From an uncultured Bacteroidota bacterium (GTDB lineage: Bacteria > Bacteroidota > Bacteroidia > AKYH767-A > OLB10), in assembly GCA_903922455.1 (NCBI GenBank), contig CAIXTT010000180.1, positions 1 through 42,070 on the forward strand: a DNA stretch of 42,070 nt. The letters run 5' to 3'. The notes under the pieces are model-generated. The model had not been told where the DNA came from and made no database searches. It saw only the letters and a list, made by a program, of their open reading frames with translations. The number at the start of each line of letters is the position of its first letter. Positions within the stretch are counted from its first letter, which is position 1. Made by a program: the position numbers and the translations under genes. Below are positions 34,495 through 42,070 of the stretch, in pieces.

Positions 34495-35489
34495 CTTATT
34501 GCTCGGAATCTCTTCTTCTTTGGTCGGCATTCGAACTGAAACCCAACACTTAGTTCATGCGAACCACCGGTTGCATTACTTAAGGCTGAGACAGTTACGT
34601 CATAGCTATACCCAAATTTAAAGACTCCTTTTTGCAATCCAATTAATGCAATAAAACTGTCGCTCGACAAGAAATTTTTGTTGCCGAAATTACCACGGTA
34701 CCATAATCCACCTACTATTGGAGAATGTAAGATATACATACCGATATTAATTTGATTGAATGATCCTTGTTGTTGATACAGTACATTAGGAGAAATAAAA
34801 GTTCCTTCATCGCGATTTACTCTGCCACGTGAACCACGTCCATAAGAATCACCAACAGGTAACATCGCACCAAAGTGGGCAGTGTATTTACGAGGCAATT
34901 TTGAAGTTCCTTTTACTATAAAAGCTTCATCAGGCTCTGTCAAATGATTTACTGCGAATCCACCATAAACTGTGTTAGTATAAGCTAATACACCTCCACT
35001 AAAATCCATGTAATTCCTGGTTTCTGTTGGACGAACTTCTTGAGTATTATAAACGAAACCGTAACGCGGATCGATCATATCACCAAAGGTTAACTTACTG
35101 AAGTCGAGACGTTTTTGAACATAAGTGGCTTGAAGACCAAATCGCATTGAAAACTTACGATTTACATTAAGCTGGTAAGCGTACATTCCAGTAATGTTAT
35201 TCGTAACAAACACACCTTCACCCGCTTTATCATTCAAGAACATTAAACCGATACCACCATTTATTCCTTCAAAATGCTGATCATAGCTCGCACTTGAAGT
35301 AATATACGTTTCTTTTAGGGCTGGCCATTGATTTCTATAGTTGATACTAACTCGCGGACAACGAGTTGAACCCGCAAAAGCAGGATTCAAATAAAGTGGG
35401 TTCGCATAGAACTGAGTGAATTGAGGATCCTGTGCATCAGCCGATAGGCAGGTTGCAAACATGATACACAAGAGGACGCGTTTAAACAT
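34479..35489 (-). CDS. PorP/SprF family type IX secretion outer membrane protein
   Basis: This protein of 336 residues begins, from the ATG at 35489, with a signal peptide (MFKRVLLCIMFATCLSADAQ). The TTG at 35495 is an unlikely start. The mature protein opens with DPQFTQFYANPLYLNPAFAG, the hallmark of PorP/SprF, followed by beta-barrel strands (GINGGIGLMFLNDKAGEG, FSMRFGLQATYVQKRL) and a closing barrel strand, HELSVGFQFECRP. PorP-type proteins sit in the outer membrane; some are part of the core type IX machine and others (SprF) help one particular large substrate. No SprB-like adhesin gene is adjacent, so I leave the subtype open. It lies between gldJ and porU, divergent from porU, which strengthens the type IX link. 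Confidence 0.87.
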   Translation of the reverse strand: MFKRVLLCIMFATCLSADAQDPQFTQFYANPLYLNPAFAGSTRCPRVSINYRNQWPALKETYITSSASYDQHFEGINGGIGLMFLNDKAGEGVFVTNNITGMYAYQLNVNRKFSMRFGLQATYVQKRLDFSKLTFGDMIDPRYGFVYNTQEVRPTETRNYMDFSGGVLAYTNTVYGGFAVNHLTEPDEAFIVKGTSKLPRKYTAHFGAMLPVGDSYGRGSRGRVNRDEGTFISPNVLYQQQGSFNQINIGMYILHSPIVGGLWYRGNFGNKNFLSSDSFIALIGLQKGVFKFGYSYDVTVSALSNATGGSHELSVGFQFECRPKKKRFRAISCPSF

Positions 35490-35665
35490 ATTCAAATCTT
35501 TTACGAATATTTATACGAAGAAATCTATTTTTGTTTCGATTTCAACGCATGAGTTCTGCAATAATTGTTTTTGGTGTCCGTTCCTAATGGGCCACATACC
35601 AAACACCAAAGATGCAAAATCCGTTGTTAGATACAGCACAAATTTAATTTTTTTAAGAATATTAA

Positions 35666-38600
35666 ATGATCAAAGACAAACATTCCTTACTAAGTAAGGC
35701 GGAAAAGTTTAATCTCAGGTTCTTCAACGAAAGAATTAAATGCATCGTGGCTACTATTTTAGTAGGAATTCTACCCTTGGAATCCTACAGTCAAAAAGTA
35801 GAAACAACGACAATTACCTGGTCAGAAGTGCAAACTATACAAGAAGGTGAATACCGATTAGGATTTACTGGCGCACATTATTTGCTGGAGGAAAGTAAAC
35901 TTCCTTTTTATCATAAACAATTAGAAGGCAATATTTTAAAGGTTGATATAATCGATGCCTCCTATGCATCTTTGAGCGCATTAGAAAGCACTTTAGCGAA
36001 AGAAATTACAGGGAACGCCCCTAAAATTTCAATCATAGAGGCCACCGAAAAAAAGCAAAGCAAGAGCCTTATATACATCCTTCCTTTTCGAAAAAACACA
36101 AGTTCAGGAAAGATAGAAAAGCTGATTTCCTTCCGATTAAACATTACAAAAGGTCCATCAGAAACAGAAAAAAAGGGTCTTTCAACTGCATCTTTTGCTA
36201 CAAATTCGGTTTTATCGAACGGAGATTGGTACCGGATTGCAGTTTTGAACGATGGAATTTACAAAGTAGACTACCAACAATTGAATAATATGGGGATCGA
36301 CGTTTCTGGAGTTACCCTTTCCAATATTCGATTATATGGAAATGGTGGCGGGATGTTGCCTCAACTGAATAGTGCACCTAGATTAGATGACTTACAGGAA
36401 TGTGCTATTGAAATGATCGATCAAAACCAAGATGGCATATTCAATGGATTGGATTATTTTCTTTTTTATGGTCAAGGGCCTGATCGATGGAGTTATAACA
36501 CTACAGAAAAACAGTATGTACATGCCAAGAATTATTATAGTGACACAACGTATTATTTCATCACTATTGACAACTCGAATCCTGGAAAGCGAATTCAAAA
36601 TCAATCCAATTTAGCAAGTACCGGAAACGAAGTGAATGTTAGTAGTTTTACCGAAGTGGCTTTCTATGAAAATGATTTGAAAAATTTTACCAAGTCAGGA
36701 AAAGAATGGTATGGCGAAACATTTGATTTAGTATTAAGCCAAGGCTTTAGTTTTAATTTTCCTAACCTAATTCCGGGTCCTGCAAAACTAAAGTCAAGTG
36801 TAATTTCCAGAACAGCTACTTCCTTTTTTGCTACAAGTAGTTTTAATGTAAACTATAACAACACTACTATTCTTTCGCATAATATAATAAATGTAGGCAC
36901 TAGTTATACTGATGATTTTGCACGTGCCGCTGTACAAAATTCCAACTTTGTGGCTACAGGTTCAACCCTAAATTTAGATTACAATTATTTACCTTACAAT
37001 GCTACCTCAACAGGGTGGCTTGACTTTATTGCTTTAAATGTTACGAGAGGTTTAATCTTTTCAGGTAATGGAGTTATTTTTAGAGATCGAGACACGAATA
37101 ATGTTGGTTTGAATCGGAAATACACTATTAATAATACTTCACCAGGTTTAAAAGTTTGGAGTTTAAAAAATCATAACGACGTCAAAAATCAGCAGTACAC
37201 TTTCACAGGAAGTCAAATTGAATTCATTCAATCCATCTCCCCAACTGAAAGTGTTGAATATATTATTTTCAATAACAGTGAAGCTAAATACCCTGTAAAT
37301 GCTACTAAGATTTCCAATCAAAATTTACATGGATTACCACAAGCTGATTACTTAATTATTACGCATCCCAACTTCCTAAGTGAAGCGGAACGCATCGCAA
37401 AATTTCATACTGATTATGATAACTTAAGCAGCGCAGTTGTTACCACACAACAGATCTACAATGAATTTTCAAGTGGCGCACAAGACGTCAGTGCATTGCG
37501 CGATTTCATTCGTATGTTTTATGAAAGAGCTACTACATCTACAGAACTACCTCGCTATGTTTTATTGATGGGAGATGGTTCATTTGATCCAAAATACAGA
37601 ATAAGCAACAATACAAATTATCTACCTTGCTATCAAAGTGAAAATTCCATTTCTCAATTGGCTTCCTACACGTCAGATGATTTTTATGCGATGCTCGATC
37701 CGAACGAAGGTCAGTTAATCGGATCGGAATTGGCGGATGTTGGTGTAGGAAGATTACCCGTTCGTACGTTGGAAGAAGCGAAAGACATGGTCAATAAAGT
37801 AATTACTTACTCGACTCCAGGTTTAACGAATGATCAAAATTTATGTGCAGGATCAAATAGTAGTCGACTAGGAGATTGGAGAAATGTTTTATGTTTTATT
37901 GCAGACGATCAAGATCGTAATTTGCATCAACGACAAAGCGAGCGCATTACAGCTATTGTTCAACAAAACAAACCTGTATATAATGTAGATAAAATATATT
38001 CAGATTCTTATCAGCAAATTTCTACTCCTGGAGGACAACGTTATCCGGAAGTGAATGATGCTATTACAAAACGTGTTGAAAAAGGTGCTTTACTAATGAA
38101 TTACACAGGTCATGGTGGTGAGTTGGGATGGGCTTCAGAAACCATTTTGAACAATGATATGATTAACAAATGGCAAAACGTAAATAACATGCCTGCGTTC
38201 ATCACCGCCACTTGTGAGTTTAGTCGATACGATGATCCACTGCGAACATCAGCGGGTGAATTTGTATTACTCAATTCCACTGGTGGAGGAATTTGTTTAT
38301 TCACAACGGTTCGGTTAGCATTTGCCATCGACAACGAACTCATCAACTCCGATATGATGGTTCACTTCTTTCAGCCCATCAATGGAGAGATGCCACGAGT
38401 AGGCGATATCATTCGACTCTCAAAAAGAGATAATCCATCGAACCGAAACGTTACCTTACTAGGCGACCCAGCCTTACGATTAGCTTATCCAAAACATTTA
38501 ATCACCACCGAATCCATTACTGAATCTTCTACTGGAATTGCAGCGGACACCATTTCAGCACTTAGTAAAATTACAGTGCAAGGAAAAGTTACTGATGTTT

Positions 38601-39586
38601 CAGGAAATGTATTGACTGGTTTTAATGGAGTTGTTTACCCAACCATATACGATAAATCCGGTAAAATTTATAACCAAGTAAATGATTTTGCAGGTGCTGA
38701 TATTAGTTTGCCTGATAGTTTCAATTTAAGAAAAAATATACTTTATAAAGGCAAAGCAAGTGTAGTAAATGGTGTTTTCACTTGTTCATTTATTGTTCCT
38801 AAAGACATCTCCATTCAATATGGAAAGGGTAGATTGAGTTACTATGCTAATAGTGGTGCAGAAGATGCACATGGATTTAACGAGAATTTTTATATTGGAG
38901 GAATATCAAGCAATGCACTCAATGATAATGATGGTCCACAAATTAAATTATATATGAATGACGAGAATTTTATTTTCGGAAGCATTACCAATGCTTCACC
39001 TAACGTATACGCCATTCTTTTTGACTCCAGTGGAATCAATACGGTTGGAAATGGTATAGGTCATGACATCACCGCTCAAATTGATGGTAAGCCGCAACAG
39101 TTATTTGTTCTCAACGATTATTATGAGTCTGATTTAGACTCCTACCAAAAAGGAAAAGTATTATTCCCATTGAGTACATTATCCGAAGGGGTACATAGTG
39201 TGGTTTTCAAAGCATGGGACATCAACAATAATTCATCTGAATCCACCACTGAATTTGTAGTGAGCTCTTCAGCTGGATTGGCTTTGGACCATGTACTCAA
39301 TTACCCAAATCCATTTACCACCTACACGCAATTCATGTTCGAACATAACCGACCATGCACGGGTATGGCCATTCAAGTACATATCTATACGGTGAGTGGT
39401 AAACTTGTAAAAACCATAGATGCTTATCAAGTTTGCGAAGGGTTTAGAAATACGGCTATTTCGTGGGATGGAAAGGACGATTTTGGCGATCAATTGGCCA
39501 AAGGAGTTTATGTGTATCGCTTGGTTATCAGAACAGCTGAAGGTGAAACCGCACAAAAAACAGAAAAATTAGTTTTACTTAGATAG
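35666..39586 (+). CDS. porU: Type IX secretion signal peptidase/sortase PorU
   Basis: This 1306-residue protein is a gingipain-type (C25) peptidase. After a signal peptide with a long polar start (IVATILVGILPLESYSQ) come N-terminal beta domains, then the caspase-like catalytic domain from about 560 to 930. The catalytic pair is H816 in NYTGHGGELGWAS and C850 in FITATCEFSRYDDP; the 34-residue spacing fits known C25 enzymes. The C-terminal 90 residues are a type IX sorting domain (LNYPNPFTTYTQFMFEHNRP; GVYVYRLVIRTAEG near the end). PorU removes the sorting domain from cargo at the cell surface and joins the cargo to lipopolysaccharide, working with PorV, the next gene. It is longer than the F. 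johnsoniae and Porphyromonas enzymes as far as I recall. All key residues are present. Confidence 0.93.
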   Translation: MIKDKHSLLSKAEKFNLRFFNERIKCIVATILVGILPLESYSQKVETTTITWSEVQTIQEGEYRLGFTGAHYLLEESKLPFYHKQLEGNILKVDIIDASYASLSALESTLAKEITGNAPKISIIEATEKKQSKSLIYILPFRKNTSSGKIEKLISFRLNITKGPSETEKKGLSTASFATNSVLSNGDWYRIAVLNDGIYKVDYQQLNNMGIDVSGVTLSNIRLYGNGGGMLPQLNSAPRLDDLQECAIEMIDQNQDGIFNGLDYFLFYGQGPDRWSYNTTEKQYVHAKNYYSDTTYYFITIDNSNPGKRIQNQSNLASTGNEVNVSSFTEVAFYENDLKNFTKSGKEWYGETFDLVLSQGFSFNFPNLIPGPAKLKSSVISRTATSFFATSSFNVNYNNTTILSHNIINVGTSYTDDFARAAVQNSNFVATGSTLNLDYNYLPYNATSTGWLDFIALNVTRGLIFSGNGVIFRDRDTNNVGLNRKYTINNTSPGLKVWSLKNHNDVKNQQYTFTGSQIEFIQSISPTESVEYIIFNNSEAKYPVNATKISNQNLHGLPQADYLIITHPNFLSEAERIAKFHTDYDNLSSAVVTTQQIYNEFSSGAQDVSALRDFIRMFYERATTSTELPRYVLLMGDGSFDPKYRISNNTNYLPCYQSENSISQLASYTSDDFYAMLDPNEGQLIGSELADVGVGRLPVRTLEEAKDMVNKVITYSTPGLTNDQNLCAGSNSSRLGDWRNVLCFIADDQDRNLHQRQSERITAIVQQNKPVYNVDKIYSDSYQQISTPGGQRYPEVNDAITKRVEKGALLMNYTGHGGELGWASETILNNDMINKWQNVNNMPAFITATCEFSRYDDPLRTSAGEFVLLNSTGGGICLFTTVRLAFAIDNELINSDMMVHFFQPINGEMPRVGDIIRLSKRDNPSNRNVTLLGDPALRLAYPKHLITTESITESSTGIAADTISALSKITVQGKVTDVSGNVLTGFNGVVYPTIYDKSGKIYNQVNDFAGADISLPDSFNLRKNILYKGKASVVNGVFTCSFIVPKDISIQYGKGRLSYYANSGAEDAHGFNENFYIGGISSNALNDNDGPQIKLYMNDENFIFGSITNASPNVYAILFDSSGINTVGNGIGHDITAQIDGKPQQLFVLNDYYESDLDSYQKGKVLFPLSTLSEGVHSVVFKAWDINNNSSESTTEFVVSSSAGLALDHVLNYPNPFTTYTQFMFEHNRPCTGMAIQVHIYTVSGKLVKTIDAYQVCEGFRNTAISWDGKDDFGDQLAKGVYVYRLVIRTAEGETAQKTEKLVLLR

Positions 39587-39620
39587 CCCTTGTAACGAAA
39601 CAAATACACTATCTTTTCGT

Positions 39621-39628
39621 TATATTTG
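39621..39628 (+). promoter_or_regulatory. TATATTTG promoter -7 box of porV
   Basis: TATATTTG is a perfect TAnnTTTG match in the porU-porV gap, giving a leader of about 60 bases. The nearest TTG (39590-39592) is 28 bases upstream, too far for a standard -33 element. porV may have its own promoter in addition to read-through from porU. Confidence 0.45.
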
Positions 39629-39690
39629 CCATCGTTCCTTATGAACTCTGGCTGTAATCCATTGAATCTTAAAGAAGAAAAAAAATAGCA

Positions 39691-40893
39691 ATGAATAAAT
39701 TTCTTAAAAAATCTAGCTTCATACCAGTATTTTTACTGATATCAGCATTGAATGCATCTGGTCAAAACACTAATTTATTAGGTCAGATCAACACCATTAC
39801 AACGGCTGTACCTTTTTTATTAATTTCTCCAGATGCTCGTGCCGGTGGCATGGGTGATTTGGGAGTATCTTCTTCTGCTGATGTAAATAGCATCCATTGG
39901 AATCCTGCTAAACTTGCTTTTGCAGAAAATAAAATGGCATTTGGTGTTAGTTATACACCATGGCTTAGAAATTTAGTGAACGATATGTTCATCGCCTATC
40001 TATCTGGTTATACAAAGTTGAAAGGTGAACAAGCCATTGGAGCTTCACTCCGCTACTTCTCCTTAGGAAATATTACGTTTACAGATAATAATGGTAACAC
40101 CATTCGTGATTTTAAACCCAATGAATTTGCATTAGACGTTGCCTACTCTCGAAAACTAAGTGAATTTTTCTCAGGAGGTATTGCTTTACGTTATGTTCAT
40201 TCCAACTTAACCGGAGGAACACAAGTGGAAGGTCAAGATTCAAAAGCGGGTAATACCGTGGCTGCTGACGTTTCTGTTTTCTTCCAAAAAGAAATTGAAG
40301 TGGGTGGAAAAGATGCGATTTTTACAAGCGGTGTAAACATCTCTAATATTGGCGCAAAGATTTCATATACGGAATCAGGTGTAAAAAACTTTATTCCTAC
40401 CAATCTTCGTTTAGGTCCAGGGTTAAGACTAAAACTTAATGAATACAATGACCTTGCATTCATGTTAGATTTCAACAAATTATTAGTTCCTACTCCGCCC
40501 ATCTATACACAAGATACTGCCAACAGTGCAGAAAATATTATTCAATACGGACAAGATCCAGATGTAAGTGTTGCACAAGGAATCTTCCAATCATTTAATG
40601 ATGCTCCTGACGGTGGCAAAGAAGAGTTAAGAGAGGTGAATATTGCATTTGGGATGGAATACTGGTACGACAAACAATTTGCTTTCCGTGCAGGATATTT
40701 TAATGAGAGCAAGTTCAAAGGCAATAGAAAATACTTCACGTTAGGCGCTGGTTTACGTTACAATGTATTTGGAATCGACTTGGCTTATTTGATCCCAACC
40801 GATCAAAGAAATCCACTTGAAAATACCTTGCACTTTACTCTTACTTTTGATTTCAATGGTGATAAGTCCACCAAAGAAGAAAGTGGAGAATAA
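39691..40893 (+). CDS. porV: Type IX secretion outer membrane protein PorV (LptO)
   Basis: This 400-residue protein has a signal peptide (MNKFLKKSSFIPVFLLISAL, cleaved near ASGQ) and the PorV signature PFLLISPDARAGGMGDLGVS followed by HWNPAKLAF, then a FadL-like 14-strand barrel with KLSEFFSGGIALRYVHSNL and PTNLRLGPGLRLKL. PorV is the outer membrane shuttle that takes cargo from the SprA translocon to PorU and is required for secretion of most proteins with a type A sorting domain. The porU-porV order matches F. johnsoniae. A Glu/Lys-rich tail (GDKSTKEESGE) is unusual for a barrel end, but the strand before it (NTLHFTLTFDFN) is normal. Confidence 0.93.
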   Translation: MNKFLKKSSFIPVFLLISALNASGQNTNLLGQINTITTAVPFLLISPDARAGGMGDLGVSSSADVNSIHWNPAKLAFAENKMAFGVSYTPWLRNLVNDMFIAYLSGYTKLKGEQAIGASLRYFSLGNITFTDNNGNTIRDFKPNEFALDVAYSRKLSEFFSGGIALRYVHSNLTGGTQVEGQDSKAGNTVAADVSVFFQKEIEVGGKDAIFTSGVNISNIGAKISYTESGVKNFIPTNLRLGPGLRLKLNEYNDLAFMLDFNKLLVPTPPIYTQDTANSAENIIQYGQDPDVSVAQGIFQSFNDAPDGGKEELREVNIAFGMEYWYDKQFAFRAGYFNESKFKGNRKYFTLGAGLRYNVFGIDLAYLIPTDQRNPLENTLHFTLTFDFNGDKSTKEESGE

Positions 40894-40914
40894 TTTCTCA
40901 GTACAACGGACGTT

Positions 40915-41394
40915 ATGAAAATTAAAGTTGGATTCGGATTTGATGTCCACCAGCTGCAAGAAGGTCGCGACTTTTTTATTGGTGGCGTAAAAATTCCACA
41001 TTCAAAAGGTGCCTTGGGTCATTCGGATGCTGATGCCTTGATACATGCTATTTGCGATGCACTTTTAGGTGCGGCAGGATTAAAAGATATTGGTTTTTAT
41101 TTCCCCGACACTTCCGCTGAATTCAAAGGCATCGACAGTAAAATTTTATTGAAACGAGTAGTCGATTTAATTTCAGAGAAAGGATATATCATCAGCAACG
41201 TGGATGTTTCTCTCGTTTTAGAAAAACCAAAAATCAACGCTTACATTGATGAAATGATTAACACCTTAGCTCCAATTTTAAAGGTGGAGTTGGACGATAT
41301 CAGCATCAAAGCTACTACCAACGAGAAGATGGGTTACGTGGGCAGAGAGGAAGGGATAGCGGCGTATGCGGTTTGTTTGATAAGTAAGATTTAA
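40915..41394 (+). CDS. ispF: 2-C-methyl-D-erythritol 2,4-cyclodiphosphate synthase
   Basis: This 159-residue protein has the complete IspF signature. FGFDVHQL provides metal ligands D10 and H12, GALGHSDADALIHAICDALL includes the third His, and KDIGFYFPDT and the C-terminal substrate loop KATTNEKMGYVGREEGIAAY are intact. The enzyme cyclises 4-diphosphocytidyl-methylerythritol 2-phosphate with release of CMP, the fifth step of the non-mevalonate isoprenoid pathway. It forms trimers with the active site between subunits. It follows porV by 21 bases, with no promoter or hairpin visible between, so it may be co-transcribed with porV. No other isp gene is in this window. Confidence 0.95.
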   Translation: MKIKVGFGFDVHQLQEGRDFFIGGVKIPHSKGALGHSDADALIHAICDALLGAAGLKDIGFYFPDTSAEFKGIDSKILLKRVVDLISEKGYIISNVDVSLVLEKPKINAYIDEMINTLAPILKVELDDISIKATTNEKMGYVGREEGIAAYAVCLISKI

Positions 41395-41716
41395 CTTCGG
41401 GAGAGATTTTTGGTTACGAATTACGAATCAATACGAATTTACGAATTACGAATACGCGGATACGCTAATACACGAATTGTATACAGAATGATTTTGCTTC
41501 GCAGTTCTACACTGACGCGAAAGTGCGAAAAGCACGAAAATGCGAAAATTGTTTAATGACTAAAATTTTGCTTCGCAGTTCTACTTTGGTTACGAATTAC
41601 GAATCGATACGAATGTACGAATTTACGAATTCGCTAAACCGCTGTTTACCGCTGCGTACGCTGCTTAACGTTGCTGACGCTGCGTTTAAAAGAAGTTATT
41701 AATAAAACGAAAAACT
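41395..41716. repeat. Repeat-dense intergenic segment between ispF and recG
   Basis: This 322-base segment has no gene. It holds two 30-base copies of a TTTGGTTACGAATTACGAAT-type block (41409-41438 and 41585-41614, one mismatch), further TTACGAAT units around them, two exact copies of ATTTTGCTTCGCAGTTCTAC (41491-41510 and 41565-41584), a GCGAAAA-type run (about 41515-41550), and a CGCTG run with a step near ten bases (41638-41686). The copies are direct. It separates convergent genes and looks like accumulated intergenic repeat sequence. Confidence 0.7.
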
Positions 41717-42070
41717 CTAACTCACACGACTTAAGTTCGCATCGGCTTCTTCTAAAAGACTAAGTTGTTCGACGAGGAGTTGGTTTTGAGGGAGAATAAG
41801 TTTTTCATCTTTATTCAGAATATCCGTTGCAGCATGTCTTGCAAGTTCGAGGATGCGTTGATCTTTGGCGAGGTTGGCAATTTGTAGATTCACGATTCCA
41901 CTTTGTTGCTTTCCTGCTAAATCACCCGGACCACGTAATTCTAAATCAACCTCTGCGATTTTAAATCCATCGTTAGTTTCCACCATGGTGCGCATTCGCA
42001 ATCGCGCGTCGTTGCCCAATTTCTCACCGGTAATCAACACGCAAAAACTTTGCTCGGCACCACGCCCTAC
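41717..42070 (-). CDS. recG: ATP-dependent DNA helicase RecG, C-terminal part (5' end beyond window)
   Basis: The frame is open to the last base of the window (VGRGAEQSFCVLITGEKLG), so about 117 C-terminal residues of a larger protein are visible and the true start lies outside; the GTG at 42040 is internal. The motif VGRGAEQS is helicase motif VI, and the following RMRTMVETNDGFKIAEVDLE, then LRGPGDLAGKQQSG, is the RecG-specific tail. RecG remodels stalled forks and Holliday junctions by moving on double-stranded DNA with ATP. Usual RecG is about 690-700 residues, so most of the gene is missing here. It converges on ispF across the repeat-dense segment. Confidence 0.9.
   Translation of the reverse strand, partial: VGRGAEQSFCVLITGEKLGNDARLRMRTMVETNDGFKIAEVDLELRGPGDLAGKQQSGIVNLQIANLAKDQRILELARHAATDILNKDEKLILPQNQLLVEQLSLLEEADANLSRVS

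Noticed and set aside
39269-39556. 95-codon open frame on the minus strand
   Set aside because: It lies wholly inside the porU sorting domain coding sequence and has no promoter box or recognisable protein.
41395-41716. CRISPR array, suggested by repeated TTACGAAT and 30-base blocks
   Set aside because: Spacing is irregular, units vary in length, there are only two long copies, and no cas gene is present.

Overview
This window is a stretch of core chromosome from a member of the Bacteroidota. The evidence is a type IX secretion/gliding cluster (a GldJ-like lipoprotein, PorP/SprF, PorU, PorV), a fused SecDF, the order pyrG then yidC, Bacteroidota-specific families (GWxTD, DUF2851, DUF6438, Bacteroidota-type AMP nucleosidase) and promoter boxes of the form TAnnTTTG instead of the sigma-70 type. 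The DNA is AT-rich. MqnA points to the futalosine route to menaquinone, which fits Cytophagia/Chitinophagia/Sphingobacteriia-like lineages better than typical Flavobacteriaceae, but I cannot name a genus. I see no rRNA, tRNA, CRISPR array, transposase, phage gene or integrase.

Layout. 1-663: 3' end of a FadL/OmpP1-type outer membrane transporter. 695-6573 (minus): an HsdR-N-like protein, then a tight run rmuC, GWxTD lipoprotein, rlmB and a GT-C (GT39-like) glycosyltransferase. 6638-9264 (plus): AMP nucleosidase, DNA polymerase III delta (holA) and mqnA. 9395-12052: a membrane PAS histidine kinase with a small helical protein just downstream, and a divergent CheY-like response regulator. 12114-15569 (minus): a PLP-dependent alpha-oxoamine synthase-like enzyme and a large surface protein with a BNR-associated N-terminal domain. 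15731-21121 (minus): hppD, a DUF6438 lipoprotein, yidC and pyrG. 21621-25251 (plus): DUF2851, a PspC-like membrane protein, a K+ channel with an RCK domain, and an RfbD-like SDR. 25258-29258 (minus): a predicted outer membrane protein and secDF. 29676-31917 (plus): two overlapping GT4-like glycosyltransferases. 31926-35489 (minus): ftsE, a small unknown protein, gldJ and porP/sprF. 35666-41394 (plus): porU, porV and ispF. 41717-42070 (minus): C-terminal part of recG, running off the window.

Functional themes. Envelope biogenesis dominates. SecDF and YidC handle inner membrane export and insertion. PorU/PorV/PorP/GldJ form part of the type IX apparatus that moves and anchors proteins at the surface. 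The FadL-like protein, the 271-residue predicted barrel and three glycosyltransferases also act at the envelope. Housekeeping genes (pyrG, holA, rlmB, ispF, recG, rmuC, amn) are interspersed.

No clearly new multi-gene system is visible. The points most worth a second look are a K+ channel whose selectivity filter reads TVGLGV, a recurring arrangement in which a TAnnTTTG/TTCG box lies 4-5 bases before the start codon (suggesting leaderless mRNAs), a kinase/small-protein/response-regulator module, a perfect inverted repeat before the BNR-domain gene, a repeat-dense intergenic segment at 41.4-41.7 kb, and an unusual intergenic patch at 21.37-21.55 kb with a 59-codon ORF.
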